A DNA stretch of 43,532 bases from SIG440 sp045587485 (GTDB taxonomy: Bacteria; Bacillota; Clostridia; Monoglobales; Monoglobaceae), in NCBI GenBank assembly GCA_045587485.1, contig JAZNCI010000022.1:1-43532 (forward strand). Direction: 5' to 3'. Position 1 is the first letter of the stretch, and every line of letters starts with the position of its first letter. This document shows, piece after piece, positions 7,161 through 16,363 of the stretch. Position numbers and translations under genes: made by a program. The notes beneath the pieces were generated by a model. The model saw only the letters and a program-made list of their open reading frames with translations, had not been told where the DNA came from and made no database searches.

Positions 7161-9197
7161 CTATTTTAAAATGGTATTCATCGGGCTGATGTCATCCACA
7201 ACGTCCGAAAGTCCAAGATAATATTCAAACATATCCCGTGCAACCTGAGCCGCATAACGGCTTGTTGCACCGTGCTCCAGAACAACCGCCACCGCAATTT
7301 TTGGATTATCATACGGAGCAAACCCAACAAATAATACAGTGTCGCTTCCCCGACTGACCTCGGCAGTACCGGTTTTGCCGCCAACAGGAATTTCAAAGTC
7401 TTCAAAAACAGCCTTTGCTGTACCATCCTCGGTAACACGTCGCATACCATCTTTAACCGCAGAAAGTGTTTTATCTGAAATTTCATACTGAGAAATTACC
7501 GAAGGTTCGTTTTGATAAACTATCTCCCCTGTACTGTAGCTGCGTACATCCTTTACAAGATGCAACGAATATCTTGTGCCCTTGTTTATAATAGTGCTGA
7601 CATAACTCGCAAGCTGAGCAGGGGTAAACATATTATCTGACTGACCAATAGCCGCCTGCAGCGTATCACCGGGGTACCACTCCATATTTCTGGATTCGCG
7701 AAATTCCTCGCTTGCAACAATTCCGTCAGCCTCGGCAAGTTCAATGCCTGTTTTTTGACCCAAGCCAAACGCCTTTGCATAGTTTGACAATCTTCCGATA
7801 CCCAACTGTCTGCCTACCTCATAAAAGAAATAGTTGCAGGATACGCCAATCGCCTCGGAAACATTTATACTGCCGTGAGTTTCGCCCGTGTTCTTCCATA
7901 TAAGGCAAGTGGGCTGATAGGACGGTGCATAAAATTTATAAACACCTAAATCCGCAATTTGGGTTGAAGGAGTGATAATATCTTCTTCCAATGCGGCAAT
8001 CGACGTCAGGGGCTTAAATGTTGAACCAGGGGTATACGCACCTCCAAGAGCACGATTAAGCAATGGATTTCTTGGGTCATTAAACAATTGCGTATAATTC
8101 TTTGTGTACTCGGCAGGGTTATAGTTTGGCAACGATGCCATAGCCAGAACCTCGCCCGTAGCAATTTCAACAGCCACAGCCGCGCCGCTGAAGCAGTCAA
8201 CACCTCTGTCGCTCCGCGTGGCCTCAATATTTTTTGCAAGAGATTCTTCTGCAACCCTCTGAAGCTCCGAATCAATGGTCAAAATAGCATAGTTCTCGGT
8301 TTCCGCCGGCTTGGTGTTCAGCATCTGTGATAACGAGCCTGACTTGGTTTGTTCAACACGCTTATAGCCGTCAGTGCCTTTTAAATATTTTTCAAGAACT
8401 TTTTCAAGACCATCCTTGCCTATTATGTCGTTCATTCCATATCCCTTGGATTTTAGTTTCTCGTATTCTTCTTTATAAATAATACCGGTACGTCCAAGTA
8501 TATGTGCAGCCATATTTCCGTTTACATACTCACGAAGAGGCTCTATCTCAACGCTTACTCCGTCAAGGGCAAATGACCCTTCCTTTATTTTTTGAACAGT
8601 TTCCATATTTATATCATTTGCAAAAGTGTAAGGATTCATAACGCTGAAATTCTTACTTTGCATTGTATACCGAACCCCAACAATTTTCACAGCATCATTA
8701 CGGTTGAAATCCTCAGAAACATTGTATTCTTTCAAAAAATAGCCCACCACATCCTCTGCAGTGTCATAATCTTGCAGATTATTCTCCTTCTTCCAATCAG
8801 CAAGTGCCTTTTCGGGGTCATCGCTGTGTGAAAAATCAAATTTATACGGCTCTCCGACAATAGGAAAGTCGTTGAAATATTCAATACTATCAGTTTCAAA
8901 AATTTTAATAAGATTATATATGATTTTGTTCAGTGAACTATCATCTGAACTTACATCCTGAATTTGAACGTAATAGCCCATACGGTTTGTAACCATCGGA
9001 CGCCCGAACCTGTCGAGCATTTCGCCCCTTGGTGCCTTTATGGGATAGGCGCGAACAAGTCTGTTTTCGGCCTTTTCTTTGTACTCGGCACCATGAATAA
9101 TCTGCAGGCTGAAAAGCCGTGCCACGCATAATATCGTGAACACGGCCAGAAAGCAAAATATTAAAATAAAACGTACTTTCAAGCCTTTTTTATCCAA
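7161..9197 (-). CDS. mrdA: Penicillin-binding protein 2 (elongasome transpeptidase)
   Basis: A class B PBP that cross-links peptidoglycan during rod elongation together with RodA and MreBCD. One N-terminal membrane helix (VRFILIFCFLAVFTIL) is followed by the dimerisation domain with RLVRAYPIKAPRGEMLDRFGR, and then the transpeptidase domain with catalytic STFK, the SCN motif and KTGTAEV. There is no ATG. I favour TTG at 9197 because AAAGGTGA lies six bases upstream, overlapping the end of mreD; TTG at 9233 or GTG at 9206 would add 9-12 residues. The protein is about 678 residues, normal for the family. Confidence 0.94.
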   Translation of the reverse strand: MDKKGLKVRFILIFCFLAVFTILCVARLFSLQIIHGAEYKEKAENRLVRAYPIKAPRGEMLDRFGRPMVTNRMGYYVQIQDVSSDDSSLNKIIYNLIKIFETDSIEYFNDFPIVGEPYKFDFSHSDDPEKALADWKKENNLQDYDTAEDVVGYFLKEYNVSEDFNRNDAVKIVGVRYTMQSKNFSVMNPYTFANDINMETVQKIKEGSFALDGVSVEIEPLREYVNGNMAAHILGRTGIIYKEEYEKLKSKGYGMNDIIGKDGLEKVLEKYLKGTDGYKRVEQTKSGSLSQMLNTKPAETENYAILTIDSELQRVAEESLAKNIEATRSDRGVDCFSGAAVAVEIATGEVLAMASLPNYNPAEYTKNYTQLFNDPRNPLLNRALGGAYTPGSTFKPLTSIAALEEDIITPSTQIADLGVYKFYAPSYQPTCLIWKNTGETHGSINVSEAIGVSCNYFFYEVGRQLGIGRLSNYAKAFGLGQKTGIELAEADGIVASEEFRESRNMEWYPGDTLQAAIGQSDNMFTPAQLASYVSTIINKGTRYSLHLVKDVRSYSTGEIVYQNEPSVISQYEISDKTLSAVKDGMRRVTEDGTAKAVFEDFEIPVGGKTGTAEVSRGSDTVLFVGFAPYDNPKIAVAVVLEHGATSRYAAQVARDMFEYYLGLSDVVDDISPMNTILK

Positions 9198-9699
9198 TTG
9201 GGTCACCTTTATCAGTGTAGAGTAATTTTGCAAAACGCTTTATTATGAAATACAGCGGAATTGAAGCCACCAGATTATATGCAGATTCAGGAATGATTGT
9301 TTTTATGAGTAATTCAAAAAAGCTGATATTTTCGGTTCGCAAGAAGGAAATAGCATAATAAAACACTTCATACAGCAAAGAACCAACCAGCACAAGTGCT
9401 AAAGTAATAAAAAAATTGCTGTCGCTGAGAACCCTTTCGCAAAAATGTGCTATGCAGAAACCCATAAGCATACCAAGAAGTGCATTAACTCCCCACAACC
9501 GACCTATAAGCATATCCAGAACAAATCCAAAGAAAAAACCTACTGCTACACCCTCTGCTCTGCCGCAAAAACTGGCTAATACAATTATATAAACCAGAAA
9601 CAGATTTGGCTTTATGCCAGAAATTTCAACACATTCGAGCCAGGTTGCCTGAAGTATGGAAAAAATCAGCATAAAAACCCCGTGTATTGTTGTTTTCAT
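9190..9699 (-). CDS. mreD: Rod shape-determining protein MreD
   Basis: A small, very hydrophobic membrane protein of about 169 residues with four to six helices, poorly conserved as usual for MreD. The assignment rests on membrane topology, the GXXXGFXXDML-like segment (GFFFGFVLDMLIGRLWG) and its place between mreC and PBP2. It bridges MreC and PBP2/RodA in the elongasome. I chose ATG at 9699; ATG at 9711 and GTG at 9726 are also in frame, but the AGAAAGG site is then too close. Its end overlaps the PBP2 start, suggesting coupled translation. Confidence 0.88.
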   Translation of the reverse strand: MKTTIHGVFMLIFSILQATWLECVEISGIKPNLFLVYIIVLASFCGRAEGVAVGFFFGFVLDMLIGRLWGVNALLGMLMGFCIAHFCERVLSDSNFFITLALVLVGSLLYEVFYYAISFLRTENISFFELLIKTIIPESAYNLVASIPLYFIIKRFAKLLYTDKGDPIG

Positions 9700-9774
9700 A
9701 ATAATTTCCATAGCCTTTCTGCCCACAAATAATAATTAAAAATACACACGCATCTTACTGTGGGTAGATAAGGC

Positions 9775-9880
9775 GTGTAATGGAAATTATGCACATCGCC
9801 GTTTCGTACCTGAAAGGCACGAAATTTCGGCAGTGCAATAAATTCCGCCGGTGCATTAACGTGATTTTTCACGTTATACA
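9775..9880. repeat. Structured palindromic element between mreC and mreD
   Basis: This 160-base gap inside a tight operon holds a 48-base nested palindrome (9790-9837). Its outer arms TGCAC..GCCG pair with CGGC..GTGCA, and an inner 10-bp stem TTTCGTGCCT/AGGTACGAAA is closed by a three-base loop. A second hairpin, TAACGTG/CACGTTA, lies at 9857-9876. ATGCAC near 9788 and GTGCAT near 9851 form a further inverted pair enclosing both. It may be a small non-autonomous repeat (MITE- or REP-like) or an RNA element affecting mreD expression. The folding is seen; the role is unknown. Confidence 0.55.
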
Positions 9881-9889
9881 CCTTTCAAA

Positions 9890-10729
9890 TTATTCATTCA
9901 TATCATTCATTAAAACTAAAACAGCCTTTAGATTATCAATATCTGCCTCGGGACTGACTATGGCATACTGAGAAATCCCCTGTAAATCAGGTCTTATGTC
10001 AAGAATCTTACCAATTGTAAGACCTTTGGGGTATAAACCTCCCATACCGGATGTTACAACCTTGTCGCCCACAATTATATTTGCGTTCTTTGAAATAAAT
10101 GACAGTCTGCAGTTTCCCCCTTCGTTGCTTAAGGATTCGCCTTCCACAATTCCGTATTCACCCGACCTTACAATTTCAGCACCTGCTGAATGGCCTGGGT
10201 CATTTATGGTAATAACCCTTGACCAGGTTGTGCCGACCTCGCTTATCCTGCCAACCAATGTTCTGTCTGCAGAAATAACCGGCTGATTAACATTTATTCC
10301 GTCAATCGCACCCTTGTCAATAGTAAAAGTATTATACCAGTTTGAAGGTTCACGAGCAACTATTTCGGCAGTTTCAAGCTCCAGCTCGGGATAAGCCTTC
10401 TTAAGTGAAAGCAATTTGCGAAGCTCCTCGTTTTCACGGGAGCTTATCTCGCTTTTGTTCAATTCTTCTTTTATATGTGAATTTTCTTCTTTCAGGGCCT
10501 TGATTTCAGCCTTCATCTTATCAATGTCAGAAAAGTAATCAAAAAAGTCTGAAACACCATTTCCCATTCTTGTAAACAGCTTTTGTACAGGTGTGGCCAC
10601 AACATTTACGACATTTTCAACAAATGTTACGTCGGGATGGGTTGCATTGATAACTCCTATCACAACACTGAGAACAATGACAAGAACAACCAAACCCAGA
10701 ACACATTTGTTTTTCAAAAATTTTTTCAA
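9890..10729 (-). CDS. mreC: Rod shape-determining protein MreC
   Basis: A 279-residue bitopic protein with one N-terminal helix (residues about 9-28), a coiled coil at about 68-108 (KMKAEIKALKEENSHIKEEL) and the extracytoplasmic beta-barrel domain with ISADRTLVGRISEVG, VVTSGMGGLYPKG and IGKILDI. It scaffolds PBP2 and MreB across the membrane. Translation probably starts at TTG (10729) behind AAAGGAGA. It follows mreB by 32 bases. Confidence 0.94.
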   Translation of the reverse strand: MKKFLKNKCVLGLVVLVIVLSVVIGVINATHPDVTFVENVVNVVATPVQKLFTRMGNGVSDFFDYFSDIDKMKAEIKALKEENSHIKEELNKSEISSRENEELRKLLSLKKAYPELELETAEIVAREPSNWYNTFTIDKGAIDGINVNQPVISADRTLVGRISEVGTTWSRVITINDPGHSAGAEIVRSGEYGIVEGESLSNEGGNCRLSFISKNANIIVGDKVVTSGMGGLYPKGLTIGKILDIRPDLQGISQYAIVSPEADIDNLKAVLVLMNDMNE

Positions 10730-10761
10730 AGGATTTATCTCCTTTCAAAACCCAACTCCAA

Positions 10762-11760
10762 TTATTCAGTAATAAGCAACGCGTGCATTGTTTTAACCTC
10801 TTCAAGTGCTTTGCCAGCACCGATTGCAACACATTCAGATGGTGATTCTGCAATAAAAATAGGAATTTCGGTATGAGCGTTTATAAGTCTGCCAAAGCCC
10901 TTTAAAATTGCACCGCCGCCTGTAAGAACAATTCCTGACTCAATAATATCAGCAGCAAGCTCGGGCGGAGTTTTTTCAAGTACAGACTTGATACCATCAA
11001 TAATGCCAGCAAGACTTTCCTGAATAGCTTCACGGATTTCCTCTGAGGTAATGGTTGCAGTTCTGGGAAGACCCGAAACAAGGTCACGGCCCTTAATTTC
11101 AACCGAAAGCTCCTCCTTCAGCGAACAAGCAGAACCAACCGACATCTTGATCTCTTCAGCAGTTATATTACCTATTATAAGGTTATGATTTTTCTTCATA
11201 TACTGAATAATATCATTGTCAAAAGTCTGGCTTGCAATCTTAAGGCTTTGTGTTGCAACAATACCGCCAAGCGAAACCACGGCAATTTCGGTTGTACCAC
11301 CACCAATATCAACAACCATAGACCCAACGGGTGCATTCACCGAAACACCTGCACCGATTGCCGCAGCCATTGATTTTTCAAGGAGGAAAACCTCCTTAAC
11401 ACCCGCAGCCAACACCGCATCACGCACTGCACGCTTTTCAACATCCGTAATGTGAGAAGGAATACACACAACCGCTCTGGGCTTGAGAAAGGAAGTATTA
11501 ACAGCCTTTTTGATAAAGTATTTGAGCATAGCAACAGTAATATCAAAGTTTGCAATAACACCCTCTTTGATAGGTGTAACCGCACAGATATCAAGGGGTG
11601 TTCTGCCAAGCATTTCACCTGCTGCCTTACCAATTGAAAGAATTTTTCCTGTTGCACGGCTTACTGCAACAACGGTTGGCTCATTAACAACAATTCCCTT
11701 TCCTCTCAAATAAATTATAGTGTTGGAAGTACCCAGATCAATTCCTATTTCATTTGCCAT
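10762..11760 (-). CDS. mreB: Rod shape-determining actin homologue MreB
   Basis: A 332-residue actin-fold ATPase that forms membrane filaments and guides side-wall synthesis. Seen: the phosphate-1 loop IGIDLGTSNT near residue 5, the phosphate-2 loop MVVDIGGGTTEIAV near 158, and the adenosine loop GIVLTGGGAILKG near 285. Length and motifs are typical. The start has AAGGAGTG nine bases upstream. It heads the mreBCD-PBP2 run and lies 34 bases after maf. Confidence 0.97.
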   Translation of the reverse strand: MANEIGIDLGTSNTIIYLRGKGIVVNEPTVVAVSRATGKILSIGKAAGEMLGRTPLDICAVTPIKEGVIANFDITVAMLKYFIKKAVNTSFLKPRAVVCIPSHITDVEKRAVRDAVLAAGVKEVFLLEKSMAAAIGAGVSVNAPVGSMVVDIGGGTTEIAVVSLGGIVATQSLKIASQTFDNDIIQYMKKNHNLIIGNITAEEIKMSVGSACSLKEELSVEIKGRDLVSGLPRTATITSEEIREAIQESLAGIIDGIKSVLEKTPPELAADIIESGIVLTGGGAILKGFGRLINAHTEIPIFIAESPSECVAIGAGKALEEVKTMHALLITE

Positions 11761-11794
11761 AGTAAAAACACTCCTTATGTAATTTTTTCAACTA

Positions 11795-12385
11795 CTAAAT
11801 AATCTTCAAATCAAAGTCATTTTTAAAAACTCTTCCAAGTCTTGAAAGAGGAAGCCCCACCACATTGAAATAATCACCGTTTATCCTTTCGACAAAAAGC
11901 GAACCTAAATTTTGTATGCCGTATGCACCAGCTTTATCCATCGGCTCCCCAATATTAATATAATCTTTTATTTCGTCAATGTCAAGTTTTTTGAAAAATA
12001 CTTCTGTCTTTTCATAAAAAGATACGCTCTTTTCACTAGTTGTATCAAGAACATATACTCCGGTATATACACAGTGCATCTTTCCGCTGAGTTTTAAAAG
12101 CATAGACATAGCATCCTGCGCATCGGCTGGCTTGCCCAAAATTTCATCATCAACTGCCACAACGGTATCTGCTGCAATTATTAATGCAGCTTCTGACTTA
12201 TCAAGAGTATGAAAAACATTTTTCCCTTTAAATTCAGCAAGCTCACAAACAACAACATTGGGTTTCATATTCCGCCTTATTGGCTCGGGAGTATTATCAG
12301 CAATTATATCAAATTTAAGACCTAACATCTCCAGAAGCTCCCGTCTTCGCGGCGAATTTGAAGCAAGTATAATTCTCTTATTCAT
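11795..12385 (-). CDS. maf: Maf-family nucleotide pyrophosphatase
   Basis: A 196-residue Maf/HAM1-like protein that hydrolyses dTTP/UTP or modified nucleotides to monophosphates. The N-terminal ILASNSPRRRELL motif, the central AADTVV and a GKPADAQDAMSML segment are present. Maf sits next to mreB in many Firmicutes and is linked to septum formation. The start overlaps the upstream stop as ATGA, indicating coupled translation. Confidence 0.93.
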   Translation of the reverse strand: MNKRIILASNSPRRRELLEMLGLKFDIIADNTPEPIRRNMKPNVVVCELAEFKGKNVFHTLDKSEAALIIAADTVVAVDDEILGKPADAQDAMSMLLKLSGKMHCVYTGVYVLDTTSEKSVSFYEKTEVFFKKLDIDEIKDYINIGEPMDKAGAYGIQNLGSLFVERINGDYFNVVGLPLSRLGRVFKNDFDLKII

Positions 12386-12897
12386 AGCTTATCTCCGTAT
12401 TTTAAAATCCTGTTTTCAAAAACCTGTGCTGCATAACCCGTTATCGCACCGCTTATCAGGGCAACAATCAAAAGAAACGGTAAATATGAAAAAATATATA
12501 CTGATGTCAGCATAACCGCCGCAACACAGACTTGCGAAAGATTATGCATGGCAGCACCCGCTATACTTATCCCAATCATACTTACCTTGGGATGTGCATA
12601 CCTTTTCATAGTCGCCATTATTACTGTGGAAAAAAACGCCCCGGCCATACTATATGGCAAAGCCATTGCACCTCCGATCATAAATGTTCCAAGCATTGCT
12701 CGGATTGATGCAATTATAATCGCATTCCTTCCGCCAAGCATAAATATGTTTATCAGCGAAACTATATTGCACAAACCAAGTTTTCCTCCGGGAAGTGGCG
12801 AAATCAGCACCCTTCTTTCAATATATTGTAGAACAAGACCGATAGCAATAAATATTGACATAATTATAAGTTTTTTTGATGTGCATCTTCTTTTCAT
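12382..12897 (-). CDS. Gx transporter family membrane protein
   Basis: A 171-residue protein with four to five hydrophobic helices, matching the family labelled heptaprenyl diphosphate synthase component I or Gx transporter. Typical features are VLQYIERR, PGGKLGLCNIV and the Gly-rich GAFFSTVIMA helix. The old synthase name is probably misleading; a small-molecule membrane carrier is more likely, but no substrate is known. The TAATG overlap with the upstream NusG-domain-II gene suggests that the two act together. Confidence 0.8.
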   Translation of the reverse strand: MKRRCTSKKLIIMSIFIAIGLVLQYIERRVLISPLPGGKLGLCNIVSLINIFMLGGRNAIIIASIRAMLGTFMIGGAMALPYSMAGAFFSTVIMATMKRYAHPKVSMIGISIAGAAMHNLSQVCVAAVMLTSVYIFSYLPFLLIVALISGAITGYAAQVFENRILKYGDKL

Positions 12898-13277
12898 TAG
12901 TATGTCACCTTGTCAACTTTTGGGGCATTCTTTCCAATTATTCTGACAGTTACTCTGTTGGGAACACAAACAAGCATTTGTCCGGGCTTTGTTATCTCGC
13001 CGCTTTGTATGTCGGTTTTATCCGGGCACGACGCCTCGGTTACTTTAACACCTCGTTGTGTAATCTTGATAGTATTATGCCCAAAATCTGTATTAATTTC
13101 AACATTTTTTGTGCCGGTTATTTCCGCCAGAGTATATGAGGCGTATTCTCTTCCGTCAACAAGAATCACCACAGACTCGGGTTGTTCGCTGAAAACAAAG
13201 CCCGCAAACAGTGCGTAAATTATAAGAGCTGTGGTAAGCAATACAACAATTATGGTTTTATCCCACAAAGTAATCAT
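12897..13277 (-). CDS. NusG domain II-containing membrane-anchored protein
   Basis: A 126-residue protein with one N-terminal membrane helix (residues about 8-27) and an external domain of the NusG-II fold, with ASCPDKTDIQSGEITKPGQMLVCVPNRV as the recognisable core (residues about 84-112). It has no transcription-factor NusG domain. I start at ATG 13277; the frame is open further upstream but would then overlap the U32 gene. It is translationally coupled to the Gx transporter gene, with which it often co-occurs in Clostridia (from memory). The function is unknown. Confidence 0.8.
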   Translation of the reverse strand: MITLWDKTIIVVLLTTALIIYALFAGFVFSEQPESVVILVDGREYASYTLAEITGTKNVEINTDFGHNTIKITQRGVKVTEASCPDKTDIQSGEITKPGQMLVCVPNRVTVRIIGKNAPKVDKVTY

Positions 13278-13296
13278 ATTTTCACCAGCCTTTATT

Positions 13297-15384
13297 TCAA
13301 GATACCCCTTTAAAAAAGTGCCCCTTTGTAAAATTATCAGGTCTGAAATCACCACCAAAAAGATACGTGTTGCATATCTTTTTGCACTCATCAAACGACT
13401 CATCGGTAAAGTATATTCTAAAAAAATCAACTTCTGCAGCTTTTAATTTATCCATATCAAAACCCATAAAAGTCTTTTTGCAGTTGAGAACAACGCTGCG
13501 GCATATTTCGCCGTCCTTTATTACCGGAAATTTCATTCCCATACGGTCGGTTATAAAGCTATCACCTTTGCAAGGGCACTTGTTGCTGTTTTTGATAATA
13601 CAATTTTCAGTCACCATAAGAGGCAGCCGTCCGTATACCATTGTCTGAACGGGAACAACCTTTGAAATCGCTTTTATCTGCCTGATATTCAGCTCAGGAG
13701 ACAGCTCAACAGATTTGAAACCTAATCGCTTGAATTCGTCAAGCGCAAGGCTGTTAAATACATTCAGTCTAAAACCGCCGTATACATTATATCCCGAAAA
13801 ATCCTCTGCAAGCGAAATGTTTTGTATCTGTACCCCGTGAAAGCCGTTGTCAAGATATTTCTTTGTGTCAGAAACATAGTCTGCATACATATCCTCTCTG
13901 AGGACAGACGGAAGAACAATTATCGTTTTCGCTTTAAGTACATTGCATATGTCTGCATTCTTCTTTATTATGCCAATAGGAATATAAAACTTTTCAAACG
14001 GAAGGTCGCATACCCCCTCAAGCTGCTCTGCCGTTGTAATCTCACATACAAATCCACCACCGGCATCACCGCGTTTTGAATGCATCGAGCTATTTAACTC
14101 TGTATCACATTTCCGTTTAAATGACGTAAGAAAGCATTTCTCAAATTCAACCAGAACATTGCGTCTTATTTTGTTTAATTCTCCTGCCGCAAGATACAAA
14201 CCCTCTTCAACATCTGCAGTAATATTTTCAAATTCATAAGGAGTGTTTCCTGTTTTAATCATTTGGTTTATTACACCTGATGCATCAATAGCAGTTTTAA
14301 CAGCAATCTCCGGCATTTTGTCGTGAATATATACATACTCTGTATCTTTATATGAAACTGTGAATACAGGATTTTTTTCATTTTTTATTTCAATTTTGCC
14401 TTGTATTTTCAACTTTCGGTTTTCACCGTTAAGCACAGTCAACAGTTTCTTCTCAAGAACAGAACTACCCATGCGGTAAGGATTGTCAGGTTTATCAAGC
14501 GCAAACATTTCTTTGCCGACCTTGCCTGTCAGATAACCATCTGTGAGTCCACCGCGGTTAAAAATCGTGTCAAGAAGCTCATAGTCAGCATCCGTCACGT
14601 TTTGCGGATTGTCAAGATACTTTCTGTAAATTCCTACAACTGCCGCAACATAAGCAGGACCTTTCATTCTTCCTTCGATTTTAAGAGACGAAACACCTGT
14701 ATCTGCAAGCTCATCAAGATGTCCAAGGCTTGATAAATCCTTAAGGCTCATATAAAAGGCTTTTTTGCTGTTTGAATTTACGCTGTAGGTCAGTCTGCAG
14801 GGCTGAGCGCATTTGCCTCTGTTTCCACTACGTCCACCGATTATACTGCTGAGCAGACATTGCCCCGAATAACACATACAAAGAGCACCATGCCCAAAAA
14901 CCTCAAGCTCGGTATCAGTATTTTCTGCAATATTCTTTATTTCTTTTATGCTGAGTTCTCTTGAGAGCACCACTCTTTTGATATTATATTTTTTCAGTGT
15001 CTCAACACCCTGAAGATTGTGAATTGTCATCTGTGTGCTTGCATGCAACGGGAGTTCGGGAACAAGCCTGTTTGCAAGTGCAATTACACCCATATCCTGA
15101 ACAATTATCGCATCAACACCGATATTTGACAGAAATACCAGATATTCTCCAAGCTGTTCCATTTCGCTATCAAGAATCAGAGTATTAACTGTTACATATA
15201 CCTTTGTTCCTCTCAGGTGACAATAATCAACTGCAGATTCAAGCTCGTCATTATCAAAATTATCAGCAAAGCTACGTGCTCCAAAGCACTTTCCCGCAAG
15301 ATACACCGCATCTGCACCGCTTTGAACCGCAGCAACAAGACACTGAAAATTTCCTGCCGGAGCAAGCAGTTCAATCTTATGCAT
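13297..15384 (-). CDS. Peptidase U32 family protein with DUF3656-like C-terminus
   Basis: A 695-residue protein. The N-terminal half has the U32 TIM barrel with LLAPAGNFQCL at the start and the family signature EVFGHGALCMCYSGQCLLSS near residue 165, followed by GNRGKCAQPCR, whose cysteines are the likely metal or cluster ligands. The C-terminal half carries an extra domain and a closing Cys set (SNKCPCKG). Long U32 proteins such as E. coli RlhA hydroxylate 23S rRNA, and others act in ubiquinone synthesis; true protease activity is doubtful. An rRNA-modification role is likely here but not proven. It lies between zapA and the NusG-domain-II gene. Confidence 0.85.
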   Translation of the reverse strand: MHKIELLAPAGNFQCLVAAVQSGADAVYLAGKCFGARSFADNFDNDELESAVDYCHLRGTKVYVTVNTLILDSEMEQLGEYLVFLSNIGVDAIIVQDMGVIALANRLVPELPLHASTQMTIHNLQGVETLKKYNIKRVVLSRELSIKEIKNIAENTDTELEVFGHGALCMCYSGQCLLSSIIGGRSGNRGKCAQPCRLTYSVNSNSKKAFYMSLKDLSSLGHLDELADTGVSSLKIEGRMKGPAYVAAVVGIYRKYLDNPQNVTDADYELLDTIFNRGGLTDGYLTGKVGKEMFALDKPDNPYRMGSSVLEKKLLTVLNGENRKLKIQGKIEIKNEKNPVFTVSYKDTEYVYIHDKMPEIAVKTAIDASGVINQMIKTGNTPYEFENITADVEEGLYLAAGELNKIRRNVLVEFEKCFLTSFKRKCDTELNSSMHSKRGDAGGGFVCEITTAEQLEGVCDLPFEKFYIPIGIIKKNADICNVLKAKTIIVLPSVLREDMYADYVSDTKKYLDNGFHGVQIQNISLAEDFSGYNVYGGFRLNVFNSLALDEFKRLGFKSVELSPELNIRQIKAISKVVPVQTMVYGRLPLMVTENCIIKNSNKCPCKGDSFITDRMGMKFPVIKDGEICRSVVLNCKKTFMGFDMDKLKAAEVDFFRIYFTDESFDECKKICNTYLFGGDFRPDNFTKGHFFKGVS

Positions 15385-15411
15385 AAAAACCTCAACCCTT
15401 TATCAGTATTT

Positions 15412-15798
15412 TCAGTATTTTTTGTAGCCTGGGCTTTGAGTCTTTCCGCCCCATCTTGCCAGTTCAATCTTGAGTTCTTGAACCATTTTCTCAAGCTGCT
15501 CTACCTTTGCTGTGCGGTCATCAAGTGCCGCTGTCAGCTTGCTTTCGCTTTTAGCATAGTCAGCAACCTGTTTTCTTAAATTATCTGTTGCATCCTCCAA
15601 CTTTATGTATTCATCCGACAGATTAATCGCCGTAAGCATTGCTGCCATAACATTGGTAAGCTGCGGATTATCTTTTTTTATTTCTTTAAGTTTTTTATCA
15701 ACCTTTACTGCAACTCTCTGCACATACTCGGCAGGCTCCGCAGTAACCAGGGTATACTCTGCATTATTTATAAGCACCTTAACCTTATTCTTTTCCAT
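15412..15798 (-). CDS. zapA: Cell division protein ZapA
   Basis: A 128-residue ZapA-like protein with an N-terminal globular domain (KVKVLINNAEYTLV, then VQRVAVKVDKKL) and a long C-terminal coiled coil from about residue 60 to 120. ZapA bundles FtsZ filaments at the Z-ring. I start at ATG 15798 behind AGGAGGGTGG; GTG at 15807 would put the ribosome site too close. The start lies within the end of the NUDIX gene, so the two are coupled. Close links to the mre/min block fit a division role. Confidence 0.85.
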   Translation of the reverse strand: MEKNKVKVLINNAEYTLVTAEPAEYVQRVAVKVDKKLKEIKKDNPQLTNVMAAMLTAINLSDEYIKLEDATDNLRKQVADYAKSESKLTAALDDRTAKVEQLEKMVQELKIELARWGGKTQSPGYKKY

Positions 15799-16348
15799 TC
15801 GCGCCACCCTCCTGAAACAGCCTCATCGCATCACATTTTAAAAAGCCGATAACGGTTTTTGCATCATTTATTTCGTTATTTAAAATCATATTTCTGACTT
15901 CGTCTACACTAAATTCCTTAATATCCAGAAACTCATCCTCGTCGGGATGCACTTTGCCTTTTGAAAGACCTTTTGCAAAAAAGATATGCGTAAGCTCGTT
16001 TGCAAATCCGGGTGACGGATACATATATCCAAGCGAAATTACCTCCCGTGCCGTATATCCCGTTTCTTCCTCCAACTCACGAATTCCGCACATTTTTGGG
16101 GCTTCGCCCTTATCCAGTTTTCCTGCAGGAATTTCCCATATAGCCTGCTCTATTGGCTTTCTGTACTGTCTGACCATGGGAATTTTGCCATCATCGGTCA
16201 AGGCAACAATTCCAACACCACCGGGATGATCAACAAGCTCACGGTATGCGGTTTTTCCATCCGGAAACTCTACCGTTTCAACTCTCACATCTATTATTTT
16301 GCCTTTAAAAACTTTTTCTGATGTTACAGTTTTTTCCTTATATATCAT
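15785..16348 (-). CDS. NUDIX hydrolase, ADP-ribose pyrophosphatase type
   Basis: A 187-residue NUDIX enzyme. The complete NUDIX box is visible at about residues 77-99 (GKLDKGEAPKMCGIRELEEE followed by TGY), with the ADP-ribose-type upstream VRQYRKPIEQAIWEIPAG and a Pro-containing SPGFANE loop after the box. It most likely cleaves ADP-ribose to AMP and ribose 5-phosphate. The gene lies between the flavoprotein gene and zapA, 15 bases after the former. Confidence 0.9.
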   Translation of the reverse strand: MIYKEKTVTSEKVFKGKIIDVRVETVEFPDGKTAYRELVDHPGGVGIVALTDDGKIPMVRQYRKPIEQAIWEIPAGKLDKGEAPKMCGIRELEEETGYTAREVISLGYMYPSPGFANELTHIFFAKGLSKGKVHPDEDEFLDIKEFSVDEVRNMILNNEINDAKTVIGFLKCDAMRLFQEGGANGKE

Positions 16349-16363
16349 AAATCAATCAACCCT

